The notes: generated from the letters alone by a model not told the origin. A stretch of 64,000 nt of DNA from Hyphomicrobium_A sp963726795 (GCA_963726795.1 CAVSDD010000006.1:372001-436000); one strand, 5' to 3'. Counted from the stretch's first letter, positions 1-8,339 are shown. Numbers and translations are program-made.

Positions 1-170
1 GCATTTACCTGTCGCACCCCGACAGCCATTACTTCGGCGTGGGCAAGGTTGAGCGTGACCAGGTGGAGGACTACGCGCGACGCAAAGGGTGGACGATCGT
101 CGAGGCGGAGCGCTGGCTCGCGCCCGTTTTGAACTACGATCCGCGCTCGCTGCGCGACGCCGCCGCCTGA
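1..170 (+). CDS. metH: Methionine synthase (cobalamin-dependent), C-terminal end
   Basis: Only the last 55 residues are present; the frame is open from base 3 and stops at TGA 168-170. The blocks SHPDSHYFGVGKVERDQ, EDYARRKG and ERWLAPVLNYDP are the typical tail of the SAM-binding reactivation domain of MetH. The enzyme methylates homocysteine with methyl-tetrahydrofolate through cobalamin in the cytoplasm, and this domain reductively re-methylates oxidised cobalamin using SAM. The rest of the gene lies to the left of the window. A strong hairpin follows 28 bases after the stop, so metH is probably the last gene of its transcript. Identification rests on motif recognition and is secure. Confidence 0.93.
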   Translation, partial: IYLSHPDSHYFGVGKVERDQVEDYARRKGWTIVEAERWLAPVLNYDPRSLRDAAA

Positions 171-198
171 TCCACCTCGATCCAACGCTGAAAATGCC

Positions 199-229
199 GA
201 AGGCGCGGACATCATCCGCGCCTTCTTTG
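199..229 (+). terminator. Intrinsic terminator after metH
   Basis: A perfect 11-bp stem GAAGGCGCGGA / TCCGCGCCTTC (199-209 and 215-225) with a 5-base loop is followed by TTTG. It lies just behind the metH stop and suits rightward termination. Confidence 0.8.
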
Positions 230-316
230 TATTGTCCGGGATTGCTTGCTACGCCGTCCCGAGGCGGGGGGTGAACCTGGAACGGGGAGAACTGCCTGTC
301 GTGTAGGGCGTACTTC

Positions 317-400
317 TCAGACGATGCCGAACACGATGGCAGCGATGAAGCCGAAAGACAGAAGTGCAGCAAGCACGTTCAGTCGCATCGTGAGTTCCAT
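317..400 (-). CDS. 27-residue single-pass membrane protein
   Basis: A 27-codon frame on the minus strand starts at ATG 400 and stops at TGA 317-319. GGAGG lies 5 bases before this ATG, which favours it over ATGs at 388 and 412. The product starts MELTMRLN and continues as one hydrophobic segment ending AAIVFGIV, so it should be a single transmembrane helix. I recall similar tiny proteins (MRLN followed by an LLSFGF-type helix) in Hyphomicrobiales but cannot name a family, and the function is unknown. It stands alone between metH and the GNAT operon; its promoter would lie between 401 and about 500. Confidence 0.5.
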   Translation of the reverse strand: MELTMRLNVLAALLSFGFIAAIVFGIV

Positions 401-748
401 CGTTGCCTCCATTGCCGGTCGCCTTGGTTGGCGACTCCTGCGCGCGGTTCGCTCCGCGCTTCCATGAAGCTATGAGTCGACTGCGTGCGTTGCCAAGCGA
501 AAAAGTTTTTGCAGTGCGGGAGCATGATCAGTTTCTAGTCGAATGCGATCAAAGTCTGCGCAGAGGCATGCGGGCGACACCGCGGTGTGTTCGAATTGCC
601 CATCACGTGATGTCCCTCCTGCTTGCGCCACGAGCAGATGAGCAGAAATACATCACGTGTCGTGCGAGACGGTTGCCGAGTAGAGTCTTCGCGGGTGCTG
701 CGACGCGAAACAAAATTCCGGTATGACTTTTGACGCGACGAAGCGTTT
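401..748. other. Intergenic region without recognisable gene
   Basis: Both strands have short open frames here but none with a convincing start site or recognisable product. The region separates the tiny membrane protein from the end of the GNAT gene. The only structure seen is a 12-bp perfect palindrome at 601-612. Confidence 0.5.
601..612. promoter_or_regulatory. Perfect 12-bp palindrome CATCACGTGATG
   Basis: CATCACGTGATG is its own reverse complement, and a related half site CATCACGTG occurs at 650-658. It could be an operator, but it lies some 200 bases upstream of the nearest start codon (ATG 400, minus strand), so the assignment is tentative. Confidence 0.2.
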
Positions 749-1264
749 CTAGAGTCGCTTACGCAACAATAGCTCCGTGCGACCATCGCGAACGAGATCC
801 GGCAGGGAAGCCACGAGCGCAAAGCCGTGCGTCTCATAGAACCGGATGGCATCGACATTGAAGTCGCTGGCAGCGACCCAGAGATTGCGCTCACTGCCAC
901 AGCGCGCCTCGCTTTCGATCCAGCCGAGCACGCTCGCACCCAGTCCGCGGCGCTGGAACTCGGGCAGTACGCCGAGGAACTGTACGTAAGGCCCGCGCAG
1001 CCAGTTGAGACGCAGGGCTGCCGCGCCGGCAAGCTCACCGCCGGACCAGACGGCAAAGCGCGGCGCGCCGGCTTCCTCGGTCGCGAAGTACTTTTCGAGC
1101 AACGAGGCCGGATAGGGATAGCGCGCCCAGGGATTGATCGCGGCAAATCCCGCGCCGAGCCGCTCAGCGTGCTCGGCACTCAATGGTTCGAGCACGAGTG
1201 ATTGATCGCCGGCGGTCCGACTTGCGATCTCATGGCGCCTCGCCGCAAACGGGTGAGAGGTCAT
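749..1264 (-). CDS. GNAT family N-acetyltransferase
   Basis: The 171-residue product has a GNAT core: the acetyl-CoA pyrophosphate-binding stretch PEFQRRGLGASVLGWIE (residues about 103-119), then the ASDFNVDAIRFYETHGF block typical of the beta5-alpha4 region. The acyl acceptor cannot be predicted. The start ATG (1262-1264) overlaps the stop of the upstream deacetylase as ATGA, implying translational coupling and deciding this start over a longer frame. It is the last gene of the three-gene minus-strand operon crotonase-deacetylase-GNAT. Confidence 0.85.
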   Translation of the reverse strand: MTSHPFAARRHEIASRTAGDQSLVLEPLSAEHAERLGAGFAAINPWARYPYPASLLEKYFATEEAGAPRFAVWSGGELAGAAALRLNWLRGPYVQFLGVLPEFQRRGLGASVLGWIESEARCGSERNLWVAASDFNVDAIRFYETHGFALVASLPDLVRDGRTELLLRKRL

Positions 1265-2290
1265 TGGTGGACCGTGGCGTTCCACCCGGCACTGGATTGC
1301 GTACGATGTGCGAGCAGGAAATCGTAGCGGTCCGTATCACCGGGGCGGTTGTCGTAGCAGCGTTGCTCGATCACCGGTCTGCCCGCCCCGAGAAGCTCGG
1401 AGACGGTGACGAACTCGAAACCCTTCGCGCGCAACTTCGGGATCGCAAGCGCAAGCCCCTCGGCCGTGTGCCATCCCCGACCGTTGGCATGCGACACGAC
1501 GATTGAGCCCGGCCGCGCGCGGCGCAGCATCGTCTGCGCGATGGCATTCGCCGATGTGGCAGGCGTGGGATCGCCGGTCGCAACGTCCCATTGGATCGCC
1601 GTTAGCCCCAGCTTGTTGACGGCATCGATCGACGCGCCATTACAGGCGCCAAAAGGAAAGCGGAACAGCGTTGGAGCGGTGGCCACGGCGTTCATCGCAG
1701 TCGGATGCTCGCGCGCACACTGCGCTTTGCTCAGCCCGGCGCGGATCGCGGCGTACGCCCGCTGCGGTCCTGAAATCTCGTCTGCCAAGCGCGTGCCGGT
1801 GAGCTGGCGCAGATTGCGGTGCGCTTCCGAGTGGTTGGCGGTTTCGAACAATGGATCAGCCATCAATTGGCGAGCGCGTTCCTCGTGCGAGCGCAGCCAT
1901 TTGCCTCCTGCAAAGAACGTCGCCTTGACGCTCTCTTTGCGCAGATAGTCGACGACAGCGCCGTCGTAGCCGGCAACCTCGCCAGTCTGCTCGCACAAAT
2001 CGAAGGTCAGCGCGATCAGCTTGCGACCGGGCGGGAGAACGACGCGGCGGATGACGCCATGCGGCACACTCGCTACCGGCGCATTCATTGCGAATGGGTC
2101 GACCGGCGGCGGCTTGTCGAAATCACGGATGCCTTTGCGCGGCAGTTTTTCTGCAGCCTGTTCCCGCAAGCGCCGCTGGCGCCCAGCAGGCGTTGACAAG
2201 TGATTGCGTGTCATCAGCGATGGCCGCCGCAGGCCACAATATCGCTGCTACTGCAGCTATCAGCGACGGCAAGCGATCCGGACGACGCAT
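1261..2290 (-). CDS. Secreted polysaccharide deacetylase (NodB homology), frameshift after signal peptide
   Basis: The catalytic NodB-like domain has LTFDLCE (variant of TFDDG; the second, usually metal-binding Asp is Leu), the zinc motif NHSEAH and RFPFGACN, in a frame open from 2214. That frame has no export signal. A different frame starting at ATG 2290 gives MRRPDRLPSLIAAVAAILW...ADDTQ, a clear signal peptide, then CWAPAALA. The two join if one base is removed near the CCC run at 2163-2165, and the total length is 3n+1. The intact protein would be about 342 residues, exported and acting on N- or O-acetyl groups of a polysaccharide or peptidoglycan. It follows the crotonase gene by 11 bases. 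The alternative is a cytoplasmic protein starting at 2214. Confidence 0.75.
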
Positions 2291-2301
2291 GGCGGGGCCT
2301 T

Positions 2302-3099
2302 TCAGCGTCCTTCAAACCGTGGCTTGCGCTTTTCGAGAAATGCGCGCCGGCCCTCAGCGTAATCGGCGCTGTCAAAGCATGCGTCGACCGCTGCGTCGAG
2401 CGCGCTCGTGTCAGGTGTCTCAGGATGACGGACCAGCGTATCGATCGTGAGCTTGGCGGCGCGCACGGTGAGTGGCGCGTTGGCTGCGATCTCGTCGGCG
2501 ATTGCGCTGACCTGCGCTTGTAGCTCAGTTGCCGGCACCAGCGAATTCACCAGACCCATGGCCAGCGCATCCTCGGCTTTGAAGCGGCGCGCGGTGAACA
2601 GCATCTCCTTGGCGCGCGCCGAGGGGATGGCCGCGAGCAGGGGGCGCACCCATCGAGCATTGTATCCCAGGCCGAGCTTGGCTGCTGGAATGGCGAATTC
2701 CGATTTATCGTCGGCGAGACGGATATCGGTGCACAAGGCGAGCCCCAATCCGCCGCCCAGGCAGAAGCCATGGATCATGGCGATCGTCGGCTTGCTGCAG
2801 CCGCTGAGCGCGTTGAACGCGGCATCGTTCAGCGCATCGTACTCGATTGCGTTGGAGCCGGCGCGCGCGGTTTCGAATTCCGAGATATCGGCCCCGGCCG
2901 AGAACGCCCTTTCGCCCTCGCCGCGCAGGACGATGACGCGTACCGACGAGTCGCCTTCGGCTTGCGTAATGAGCTCGGGAAGCTGCCGCCACATGGCCGC
3001 GGTAAGCGCGTTCATGCGCGCTTTGTTGTCGATGACAATAGTCGCAATCGCGCCGGTGCGAAGAAGCCGCAGGGAAGGGGATTGAATGTCTGACTGCAT
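2302..3099 (-). CDS. Enoyl-CoA hydratase/isomerase family protein
   Basis: 265 residues with the crotonase fold: oxyanion-hole segment FSAGADISEF near residue 70, HGFCLGGGLGLALCTDIRLA near 110-130, and the C-terminal AFLEKRKPRF typical of the family. Both glutamates that serve as acid/base in hydratases are replaced: GGGLGLA has Gly where GGGxELA is usual, and IPAAKLGL has Ala at the second position. It may be an isomerase or other crotonase-fold enzyme on acyl-CoA rather than a simple hydratase. It is the first gene of a minus-strand operon with the deacetylase and GNAT genes. Confidence 0.85.
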   Translation of the reverse strand: MQSDIQSPSLRLLRTGAIATIVIDNKARMNALTAAMWRQLPELITQAEGDSSVRVIVLRGEGERAFSAGADISEFETARAGSNAIEYDALNDAAFNALSGCSKPTIAMIHGFCLGGGLGLALCTDIRLADDKSEFAIPAAKLGLGYNARWVRPLLAAIPSARAKEMLFTARRFKAEDALAMGLVNSLVPATELQAQVSAIADEIAANAPLTVRAAKLTIDTLVRHPETPDTSALDAAVDACFDSADYAEGRRAFLEKRKPRFEGR

Positions 3100-3238
3100 A
3101 AGTAATTGTGCCTTTTGCGATCTGGCAGGAGCGGCGCGCGGTTACGGATTGGCCGCAGCCGAAGCTTTAAGCTAATGGCGGAGAATTCGTCTCCTGTAGA
3201 CGTTGACGCGGGACCGGCATCTTTGTACCCCGGTCGGG

Positions 3239-3265
3239 CCGGATGCCCCTGCCGGGCACATCCGG
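3239..3265 (+). promoter_or_regulatory. Leader hairpin before cysE
   Basis: CCGGATG (3239-3245) pairs with CATCCGG (3259-3265), extended by CCC/GGG with a two-base bulge. It ends 15 bases before the cysE ribosome-binding site AAGGAG (3281-3286), so it would sit in the mRNA leader. No known riboswitch class was recognised. Confidence 0.3.
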
Positions 3266-3293
3266 ACAGACGATACGCTCAAGGAGCGATCCT

Positions 3294-4127
3294 ATGGCAA
3301 CCAGGACCCGATCGGCGGCCGAGGGCCAAGTCAGAGCATACGATCCGATCTGGTCGGAGATCCGCAAGGAAGCCCAGGCGGCGATGACCGCGGAGCCGGC
3401 GCTCGGAAGCTTTGTGCACGCAACCGTGCTCAGCCACGGGCGGCTGGAGGATTCCATCTGCCACCGTCTGGCGCAGCGGCTCGACGACTCCGACGTCGAC
3501 AAGGTTCTGCTCAATCAGACATTCGTCGAGCTGCTCGGCTCGCATCAGGACCTTGGCGCAACGTTTCGCGCCGATCTCGCTGCCGTGTTCGATCGCGATC
3601 CCGCGTGCAACCGGTACCTGGAGCCGCTGCTCTACTTCAAGGGCTTCCATTCGCTCGTCGCTTACCGTTTCGCCAATGCGCTTTGGCACGATGGGCGCCG
3701 AGACTTTGCTCTCTTTCTGCAGAGCAAGGCTTCGCGCACCTTCGCCGTCGACATTCACCCCGCTGCCCGCTTCGGCCAGGGGATCATGATCGATCACGCC
3801 ACCGGGGTCGTCGTGGGCGAGACGGCGGTCGTCGGCAACAATTGCTCATTCCTGCACGGCGTCACCCTCGGCGGCAGCGGCAAGGAGACGGGCGATCGCC
3901 ATCCCAAGATCGGCGAGAATGTCTTGATCGGCGCCGGCGCCAAAGTTCTCGGCAACATCACCGTGGGTGACGGATCGCGCATCGCGGCCGGCAGCGTCGT
4001 ATTGATCAACGTTCCACCGCACGTGACCGTTGCCGGCGTTCCAGCCAAGGTTGTGGGATCGGCCGGTTGCGCCGAGCCGGCTCTCGAGATGGAGCAAACC
4101 TGGGTCGACGATTTCGGCGGCCTCTGA
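3294..4127 (+). CDS. cysE: Serine O-acetyltransferase
   Basis: 277 residues. An N-terminal alpha-helical domain (DPIWSEIRKEA) precedes a left-handed beta-helix of hexapeptide repeats with the catalytic region DIHPAARFGQGIMIDHATGVV and GVTLGGSGKETGDRHPKIG. It acetylates L-serine from acetyl-CoA, the first step of cysteine synthesis. ATG 3294 is chosen because AAGGAG lies 7 bases upstream; a longer in-frame start at 3243 lacks a site. The gene leads a plus-strand operon with the DUF3126 gene and a gamma-carbonic anhydrase, an order common in Hyphomicrobiales. A hairpin lies in its leader. Confidence 0.95.
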   Translation: MATRTRSAAEGQVRAYDPIWSEIRKEAQAAMTAEPALGSFVHATVLSHGRLEDSICHRLAQRLDDSDVDKVLLNQTFVELLGSHQDLGATFRADLAAVFDRDPACNRYLEPLLYFKGFHSLVAYRFANALWHDGRRDFALFLQSKASRTFAVDIHPAARFGQGIMIDHATGVVVGETAVVGNNCSFLHGVTLGGSGKETGDRHPKIGENVLIGAGAKVLGNITVGDGSRIAAGSVVLINVPPHVTVAGVPAKVVGSAGCAEPALEMEQTWVDDFGGL

Positions 4128-4183
4128 CATCGAGCGCACGATCAGTTTTATCGGCGCGAGCCGCGCATAGGGAGAATTGAACG

Positions 4184-4399
4184 GTGAATAAAGACGAACT
4201 CGGGCGCCTGCAGGCCTACCTGCGCAAGACCTTCGGCACGAAGTCCTTGGAAGTGCGCGCGCGCGCAAAGAAAGAAGATTCCGCCGAGGTCTTCATCGGG
4301 GATGAGTTCATCGCGGTGCTCTTTCGCGAGGAGGAGGACGGCGAAGTCTCCTACCAGTTCCAGATGGCCATCCTCGATCTCGACCTCGAAGGCGTTTGA
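4184..4399 (+). CDS. DUF3126 family protein
   Basis: A 71-residue acidic protein, starting MNKDELGRLQAYLRKTFG and ending MAILDLDLEGV, matching the small DUF3126 family of alphaproteobacteria that commonly sits behind cysE. No function is established. The start is GTG 4184 with GGGAG about 9 bases upstream. It has no signal peptide or membrane segment and should be cytoplasmic. The next gene follows after 16 bases, so it is in the cysE operon. Confidence 0.85.
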   Translation: MNKDELGRLQAYLRKTFGTKSLEVRARAKKEDSAEVFIGDEFIAVLFREEEDGEVSYQFQMAILDLDLEGV

Positions 4400-4415
4400 G
4401 AGCCGAGGGACGCCA

Positions 4416-4946
4416 ATGTCGCTGTACGAGCTCGACGGCACGCGCGTCTCCACGCCGGGTGCCGGCCGCTACTGGGTGGCGCCGACGGCGGTTCTCATCG
4501 GCAAGGTCATACTGGAAGAGGACGCGAGCGTCTGGTTCGGCAGCGTCCTGCGCGGCGACAACGAGCCGATCAAGGTCGGCGCACGTTCCAATATCCAGGA
4601 AAACTGTGTGCTGCACACTGATCCGGGATTTCCCCTGACGATCGCCGAAGGTTGCACGATAGGCCACATGGTGATGCTGCACGGCTGCACGATCGGTCGC
4701 GGCAGCCTGATCGGGATTGGCTCGATCATTCTCAACGGCGCTCGCATCGGCGAGGAATGCCTGATCGGCGCGAATACCCTCATCCCCGAGGGCAAGGAGA
4801 TACCGCCCCGCTCTATGGTGCTGGGCTCACCCGGCAAGATCGTGCGGCAGCTCACAGACGAAGATGCGGCGCGCTTTGGTGCCGCGGCGGGTCGCTACGT
4901 CAAGAACTGGCAGCGCTTCGCGCAGGGGCTCAAGCCACAGACGTAA
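4416..4946 (+). CDS. Gamma-class carbonic anhydrase-like protein
   Basis: 176 residues forming a left-handed beta-helix of hexapeptide repeats. Metal-ligand histidines of the gamma class appear in NCVLHTD and in GHMVMLHGCTIG (the GHxxxLHGC block). It belongs to the YrdA/PaaY-like group, which contains genuine carbonic anhydrases and proteins of unknown activity. Start ATG 4416 follows GAGGGA. It is the third gene of the cysE operon and converges with the C93 peptidase gene, whose stop lies 19 bases beyond, with a small hairpin between them. Confidence 0.88.
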   Translation: MSLYELDGTRVSTPGAGRYWVAPTAVLIGKVILEEDASVWFGSVLRGDNEPIKVGARSNIQENCVLHTDPGFPLTIAEGCTIGHMVMLHGCTIGRGSLIGIGSIILNGARIGEECLIGANTLIPEGKEIPPRSMVLGSPGKIVRQLTDEDAARFGAAAGRYVKNWQRFAQGLKPQT

Positions 4947-4965
4947 GTTGCCAGTGTGCGGCAAC
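4947..4965. terminator. Short bidirectional hairpin between convergent genes
   Basis: GTTGCC (4947-4952) and GGCAAC (4960-4965) form a 6-bp stem with a 7-base loop that fills the gap between two convergent stop codons. It lacks a T tract on either strand, so its efficiency is doubtful. Confidence 0.4.
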
Positions 4966-5634
4966 CTACTGGTCGAGCTCCAGCCCGGTGAGCGCGGTCG
5001 CGGGAGCGCTCTGACGCGTATCCAGCGCAACCCAAACACGCGGGTTGAGGTAGGACTGGCGCATCACGTAGTCGTAGGGAGTCTTGTTCCAGGTGCGGAT
5101 TTCGTCGGTCTTGTTGTCGAGGATGTAGTCGCCCTGCATCGTGCGAGCGGTGAGCACCGCGTGGCCCTCGCCCTTCTCGTCGCGGACCACCGTCATGAGC
5201 ATCGCACTCACGGGCCAGCCTTTGCCGATCAGATCGTGCCGCTTCAATAACGCGTAGTCCTCGCAATCGCCGCGCGTGGTGGGTAGCGTCCACCACTCGT
5301 TGACGCCATACACCTCGAGGTCGGTGGCGGGCGCGATGGTGTGGTTCACCATGCGGTTGATCTCGTCGAGCTCCTTGAGACGCGCCGGCGAAGCGTCAAA
5401 GCGCGCCTCCTGGCCGTGATCGGCGCCGCACTCTTTCGGCATCTCCTCGCAAAAGCGCACGAAGCCGTGCGGCGGCTGTGCGGGGCCAAAGATGCGCATG
5501 AAGGCCGTGCCGCGGGCGGCGGGCCGTTCGATGGGCTCAGCGGGAGGGAAAGCTGAGACGTCTTGCGCGCCGACCTGCGTTGCCGCGAGCATCCCGGCGA
5601 GGAGAACGATGACGCTAAATTGGACCCGCTGCAT
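4966..5634 (-). CDS. Transglutaminase-like cysteine peptidase (C93/BTLCP family), exported
   Basis: 222 residues with a signal peptide (MQRVQFSVIVLLAGMLAATQ...GAQ). The catalytic triad of the bacterial transglutaminase-like cysteine proteinase family is visible: Cys in TTRGDCEDYALLK, His in GEGHAVLTA and Asp in DYILDNK. LapG-type relatives cleave surface adhesins in response to c-di-GMP, but many Hyphomicrobiales copies are uncharacterised, and no adhesin or LapD homologue is adjacent. The next gene on this strand encodes a PilZ protein, a suggestive but unproven c-di-GMP link. It is convergent with the gamma-CA gene. Confidence 0.88.
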   Translation of the reverse strand: MQRVQFSVIVLLAGMLAATQVGAQDVSAFPPAEPIERPAARGTAFMRIFGPAQPPHGFVRFCEEMPKECGADHGQEARFDASPARLKELDEINRMVNHTIAPATDLEVYGVNEWWTLPTTRGDCEDYALLKRHDLIGKGWPVSAMLMTVVRDEKGEGHAVLTARTMQGDYILDNKTDEIRTWNKTPYDYVMRQSYLNPRVWVALDTRQSAPATALTGLELDQ

Positions 5635-5735
5635 GACAAGAAACCCCGTAACGCTTTCAACTTAAGCTACCTGAGAGAACTCGATTTACCCTGAAGTGCT
5701 GCGCCGCGATTTGAGTGAAAAAGCTGGCGGTTCGT

Positions 5736-6386
5736 TCACCTTTGCGGACCGTCCTTGCGCACGTAACGCTCGAAGGCGGCCGCGTCTTCCTGCTGATTAA
5801 TGAACTCAACACCGATCCCATCGTCGTGGTGGCGTACGACGGTGGCGCGTTTTCCCTGGAGGATAACTTCACTGCCGATTTCAGGGCGCGCGGCTACTGC
5901 GATCGAGGCTCCGCTGTGCGAGACGTCAAGGACGGGACACTCGAAAGACGTTCCGTCAATCAACAGCAGCGTGGACATCTCGTTGCATGACAAACGCGGG
6001 TAAAGGCGCTCTTCCGTCTCGGGGATCGCATCCTGCTCGGAAAGACGTAGAATTTGCGCAGCAATTTTTTCACGCTTGCGCTGGGTGGCGGTTATGCTCA
6101 TGGCGAAGCCGCCGTCGAAGCGCCGCGTAACGCTGCCTTCGAGCCCGCCGAGATGTAGCATGTACACGATGACGTGCTCCCCCACCGAGAGGAGTGCGGG
6201 CGTCGTCATGGCCGCGCCGACGACCGAGATATCTTTGAGGCGGCAAGGATAGTCGAGCTTGTCGGCCCGCATGAAGCGGCCCGGCAGGTCGAGAGGATAG
6301 CGCGGATAGCTGCGTCGCTCAGCTGCGCCCGGCCGTCCAACGTCGGCCGAATACGGCCGCAAAGGAGCCGAACTCCTGGAAGACAT
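5736..6386 (-). CDS. Tandem PilZ-domain protein
   Basis: 216 residues with two PilZ-like units. The first has RRSYPRYPLD and DISVVGAAM; the second has RLYPRLS and DVSHSGASI, each keeping the RxxxR and [DN]xSxxG elements that bind c-di-GMP. It has no signal peptide or membrane segment, so it is probably a cytosolic receptor; the output is unknown. ATG 6386 is chosen because AGGA lies 7 bases upstream; TTG 6392 is possible. It lies upstream of, and on the same strand as, the C93 peptidase, with about 100 bases between. Confidence 0.85.
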   Translation of the reverse strand: MSSRSSAPLRPYSADVGRPGAAERRSYPRYPLDLPGRFMRADKLDYPCRLKDISVVGAAMTTPALLSVGEHVIVYMLHLGGLEGSVTRRFDGGFAMSITATQRKREKIAAQILRLSEQDAIPETEERLYPRLSCNEMSTLLLIDGTSFECPVLDVSHSGASIAVAARPEIGSEVILQGKRATVVRHHDDGIGVEFINQQEDAAAFERYVRKDGPQR

Positions 6387-6570
6387 GAGCAAATCCTGCG
6401 ATTTGACCGCTACTCGGTCGCAGCTGTGCGCGAGCCAAACTCAACGCGTACACACTGGCTCTGTTCCAGAACGGAATATGCAGTAAGGGCTCTTAATGAA
6501 GGGCTAACCAGCGCTCCATTTTCGGCAATCTCAAGTCGCTTAGAAGAAAAGTGGTGGAGAGCTTTGGCTC

Positions 6571-7227
6571 TCAGCTTTTGTCGTACTCCGAGCCGCTGCG
6601 GCCGCCATCGACGACCCGGAACTGGCGCCGTTGCGAGCGCACGATGCGGGCCGGCCGTTCCCGCAGCACATCGGGGGCGCGGTCGTCCAAGGTGCGCTCG
6701 TCGGGTATGCGGGTGATCGTGGACCGCGGATCGCGCGAGGGCCAGACGAGTTCGTTGGCGATAATTGCTTTGCTGCGGATCGGTCTCTCCGCGAGCCATG
6801 CCGGCGTCGACAGCGGCGACAGCGCGCCCAGCACGCGGCTTATCGTTCGCGTCGAGTGCATGAGCGGCAACAGCAACACCTCGCACTCGACGGTCTCGGC
6901 GTCGAAGGCGCCGAGCTTCACGTAGAGGTTCAGCACCGCACCTTGATTGCTCATCACTGAGACCTGCCTAAGCAGGGACATGCGATCCTTGAGCGTCCAG
7001 CCATCGAGGAAATTGGTACCGCGCAGTTCGCTGCCGAATATTTCGCAGATGCGCGTGCCGGCCAGCCGATAACGCAGCGTTTCGGAATCGATGTGTTCCA
7101 GAATGAAGGTGTGAGGGAGGAGACCGCTGATCCTCGACGGATCGATCTCGAACCGCTGCGGGGCGATCCGCTCGGCGCGGACGCTGTCCCAATAAGCAAA
7201 GAGCGCTCTGCTGGTCTTGTGCTTCAT
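6571..7227 (-). CDS. PAS_5-type PAS domain protein
   Basis: 218 residues. The N-terminal two thirds match the PAS_5 family of Hyphomicrobiales: ALFAYWDSVRAERIAPQR, then DPSRISGLLPHTFILEH, RYRLAGTRICEIFG and ELRGTNFLDGW. No output domain, transmembrane segment or cofactor motif is visible, and the C-terminus after residue about 165 is Arg-rich and unstructured-looking. Ligand and partner are unknown. The gene diverges from the rhomboid gene across a 223-base gap that must hold both promoters. Confidence 0.82.
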   Translation of the reverse strand: MKHKTSRALFAYWDSVRAERIAPQRFEIDPSRISGLLPHTFILEHIDSETLRYRLAGTRICEIFGSELRGTNFLDGWTLKDRMSLLRQVSVMSNQGAVLNLYVKLGAFDAETVECEVLLLPLMHSTRTISRVLGALSPLSTPAWLAERPIRSKAIIANELVWPSRDPRSTITRIPDERTLDDRAPDVLRERPARIVRSQRRQFRVVDGGRSGSEYDKS

Positions 7228-7450
7228 GTCTTTGCCGAGCCTTTAGGCGCCGCGCAGGCGCGGAAATGGTTGGTTGGGTTGTGTGCCGGAACGAGACACT
7301 TTGCTCATTGCGCCACTTGCTTGGGGGACAAGGAGCAGCATCCGTGCCACGCTGACGGCAGTGCCTTGGCGACCACGAACATGGTTGCTGCGCCCGACCG
7401 CGCCCGTTAATTGTGGCGCCCCCGGTGAGGGCGGATAACGGGAGTGACGG

Positions 7451-8164
7451 GTGCAGCGACATGAGCCGATGTTCAATGTGCCGGGCGCGGTGATGGGCGT
7501 AATCGCCGTACTCGTCGGCGTTCACGCATCAATCACTTTACTTCCAGAGATGTGGTCGACTTGGCTTGAAATTGCGCTCGCATTCATTCCCGCGCGCTAT
7601 GCAAACTTTCCCGAAGCAATCCCCGGAGGCGACGTTGCCTCGGTAACGTCATTTCTCACCTACGCGTTTGTGCACGCGAGTGTGATGCATCTTGTCATCA
7701 ACTCTGTATGGCTTTTGGCATTTGGCGGCGCGATCGCAAATCGCCTGGGGACGAAGCCGTTTCTGCTTTTCTCGGCGCTGTGCGCGATTGCTGGAGCGGT
7801 GTTGTTCCTGGTCTTTAACTTTGGGTTGCCGGTGCCAATGGTCGGTGCATCGGGAGCCGTCTCGGGAATGATGGGAGGCACGATGCGCTTCCTTTTCGTC
7901 ACCATGGACGGCGAAGGTTTGCGTGCACTGCGGGACAATCCGCGTGCAGTGCAACTTATGCCCTTGCGCCAGGCCGTGTTCGACCGGCGGGTGCTCGCGG
8001 TCTCGGGCGCATTTGTCGTGGCAAATATTCTGGCGGTCTACGGGATGGGCGGTGTGAGTGCCGGTGGCATCGCGTGGGAGGCGCATCTCGGCGGCTATTT
8101 CGCTGGGCTCCTATCGTTCGGATTGTTCGAGCCGCCGCGAACGGCCGTTCACCAGAGCGCTTAA
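7451..8164 (+). CDS. Rhomboid family intramembrane serine protease
   Basis: 237 residues with about six hydrophobic segments. Family landmarks are in order: FVHASVMHLVINSVWLLAFG (HxxxHxxxN), the nucleophile loop GASGAVSGMMGG, and WEAHLGGYFAGLL with the second catalytic His. It should cleave transmembrane substrates in the inner membrane; the substrate is unknown. GTG 7451 follows GGAGTGACGG; ATG 7469 is an alternative start. It diverges from the PAS gene, and the CBS gene lies 175 bases downstream on the same strand. Confidence 0.9.
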   Translation: MQRHEPMFNVPGAVMGVIAVLVGVHASITLLPEMWSTWLEIALAFIPARYANFPEAIPGGDVASVTSFLTYAFVHASVMHLVINSVWLLAFGGAIANRLGTKPFLLFSALCAIAGAVLFLVFNFGLPVPMVGASGAVSGMMGGTMRFLFVTMDGEGLRALRDNPRAVQLMPLRQAVFDRRVLAVSGAFVVANILAVYGMGGVSAGGIAWEAHLGGYFAGLLSFGLFEPPRTAVHQSA

Positions 8165-8308
8165 TGGCAAACTGAGTTCTTGCCTCTCGACCACGCTTGC
8201 AGCACGATGAAATTGCCGGGAGTGCCATTCGAGCGGCTCGGCCAAAAGATGTCTTCTCGCGTGACCGTACGGAACGTAATGCGTCGGCAGGCGTAGCAGG
8301 ATGAAAAG

Positions 8309-8326
8309 CTGCATCCTTGGATGCAG
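8309..8326 (+). promoter_or_regulatory. Inverted repeat before the CBS gene
   Basis: CTGCATCCTTGGATGCAG has 8-bp arms around TT and ends just before the ribosome-binding site GGGAGG of the CBS gene. It could be an operator or a leader hairpin that affects translation. Confidence 0.35.
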
Positions 8327-8339
8327 TGGGAGGAAGGCA

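Noticed and set aside
3106..3293. SAM or cysteine riboswitch before cysE
   Set aside because: Only a simple hairpin is visible; no SAM-II or SAM-I core could be found.
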